Below, piece after piece: positions 25,804 through 26,397 of a stretch of DNA of 26,397 bases (position 1 is its first letter; each line of letters starts with the position of its first letter). The notes beneath the pieces were generated by a model, which was not told where the DNA came from, ran no database searches, and saw only the letters and a program-made list of their open reading frames with translations. Origin of the DNA: Candidatus Brocadiia bacterium (GTDB taxonomy: Bacteria > Planctomycetota > MHYJ01 > WSZJ01). The position numbers were made by a program, and so were the translations under genes. The stretch is taken from the NCBI GenBank assembly GCA_013360825.1, contig JABWAY010000009.1, positions 1 through 26,397 of the forward strand, given 5' to 3'.

Positions 25804-26397
25804 TCAGCGCCCGGCGGTCGCCGCGGCATCCCTCTCGATTCCCTCGAGAATCGCGATCCGCCGCTCCAGCATCGACCTCCGCTGCACGGATGCGGTCTCC
25901 AGCTGCCGTCGCGCTTCCGCGATGAGCGGGGCCAGTCCGGGGCGGATCGTCGCCAGCGCCTCCCGGATCATCTGCTCGAACGACGCCGCACCGACCAGTT
26001 CGACCGCCCCGTTCCAGCGGAGCACCGTCCGGGCTCCCTCGATGTCGGGGATGATGCTCCAGGCGACGAGCGTGCGGGCGGGGGTTCCCGCGGCGAGGGG
26101 CATCAGGAGCGCGTAGTCGTCGATCGAAGCGTCCTGGATCGGGAACTCCGGGACGTAGTCGCCGCGGTCGCCCGAAACGAGCGCGGCCGCGACGTCCCTG
26201 ACGGTCAGCGGCTTCTCCTCACGGCGCATGTGGCAGTACTCGAGGCAGTCGTGAAGCCGTTCGAGAACGCGCGCGCGCGTCCTTCGGATCAGGTCGGGGC
26301 TCCCCTCGGTCTCCGCGATCCGCCAGCCGCCGGGGGTCGGCGCAAGCCGCACCGCGGCGGCCACCGGCACCGCGGCGTCCGTCGTCTCCGCGCGCAG
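25804..26397 (-). CDS. Unidentified protein, 5' end beyond the window
   Basis: 197 residues are visible and the frame stays open to the right edge, so the gene is probably partial. A GTG at 26370 is a possible but weak start, because the sequence before it reads on without a stop and there is no clear Shine-Dalgarno. The visible part has a mixed alpha/beta body with LERLHDCLEYCHMRREEKPLTVRDVAAALVSGD in the middle and a long charged C-terminal helix (EARRQLETASVQRRSMLERRIAILEGIERDA) that looks like a coiled coil. I do not recognise the family. It converges on the lipoprotein gene, 18 bases apart. Confidence 0.6.
   Translation of the reverse strand: MRAETTDAAVPVAAAVRLAPTPGGWRIAETEGSPDLIRRTRARVLERLHDCLEYCHMRREEKPLTVRDVAAALVSGDRGDYVPEFPIQDASIDDYALLMPLAAGTPARTLVAWSIIPDIEGARTVLRWNGAVELVGAASFEQMIREALATIRPGLAPLIAEARRQLETASVQRRSMLERRIAILEGIERDAAATAGR

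Overview
The window is GC-rich, probably from a Gram-negative bacterium with an outer membrane. It carries lolC/lolD lipoprotein-release genes, a lipobox protein, squalene/hopanoid genes (hpnC-hpnD-hpnE) and a YlbF-lysS-lolC-lolD operon. An FHA/transmembrane protein and a radical-SAM/ArsM protein fit a Planctomycetota-like or related lineage, but the phylum is an inference. Genes are tightly packed, many with ATGA or TGATG stop/start overlaps.

Region 1 (1-9356, plus strand) is a subtype I-G (formerly I-U) CRISPR-Cas locus: csb1 (Cas7), csb2 (Cas5-Cas6), cas3 with helicase first and HD domain last, a small Cas8u2-like subunit, a cas4-cas1 fusion and cas2. The first four genes overlap or nearly touch. 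The adaptation pair follows after an 88-base gap holding a perfect hairpin. No CRISPR array is visible. The 662 bases before csb1 hold several perfect inverted repeats and no convincing gene.

Region 2 (9361-11866, minus strand) is the squalene operon hpnC-hpnD-hpnE. hpnE is cut off about midway, a few bases after the cas2 stop codon, so the cas locus (or an assembly join) ends inside this gene.

Region 3 (11895-16861) has a Bcp/PrxQ-type peroxiredoxin with its own promoter and terminator. It converges on the minus-strand operon ylbF-lysS-lolC-lolD, which has a good promoter.

Region 4 (16904-19384) has a gph-like phosphatase behind a secreted protein of unknown function (minus strand), divergent from a GT4 glycosyltransferase that looks leaderless.

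Region 5 (19385-26397) begins with an FHA-domain membrane protein preceded by a near-consensus sigma-54 promoter and a 9-bp inverted repeat. Next comes the most unusual gene, a PqqD-radical SAM-SPASM-ArsM fusion of 824 residues, followed 13 bases later by a PiT-family transporter with a cysteine-rich loop. This pair may be an uncharacterised arsenic (or similar metalloid) modification and transport unit. A PEGA-type lipoprotein and a gene running off the right edge close the window.
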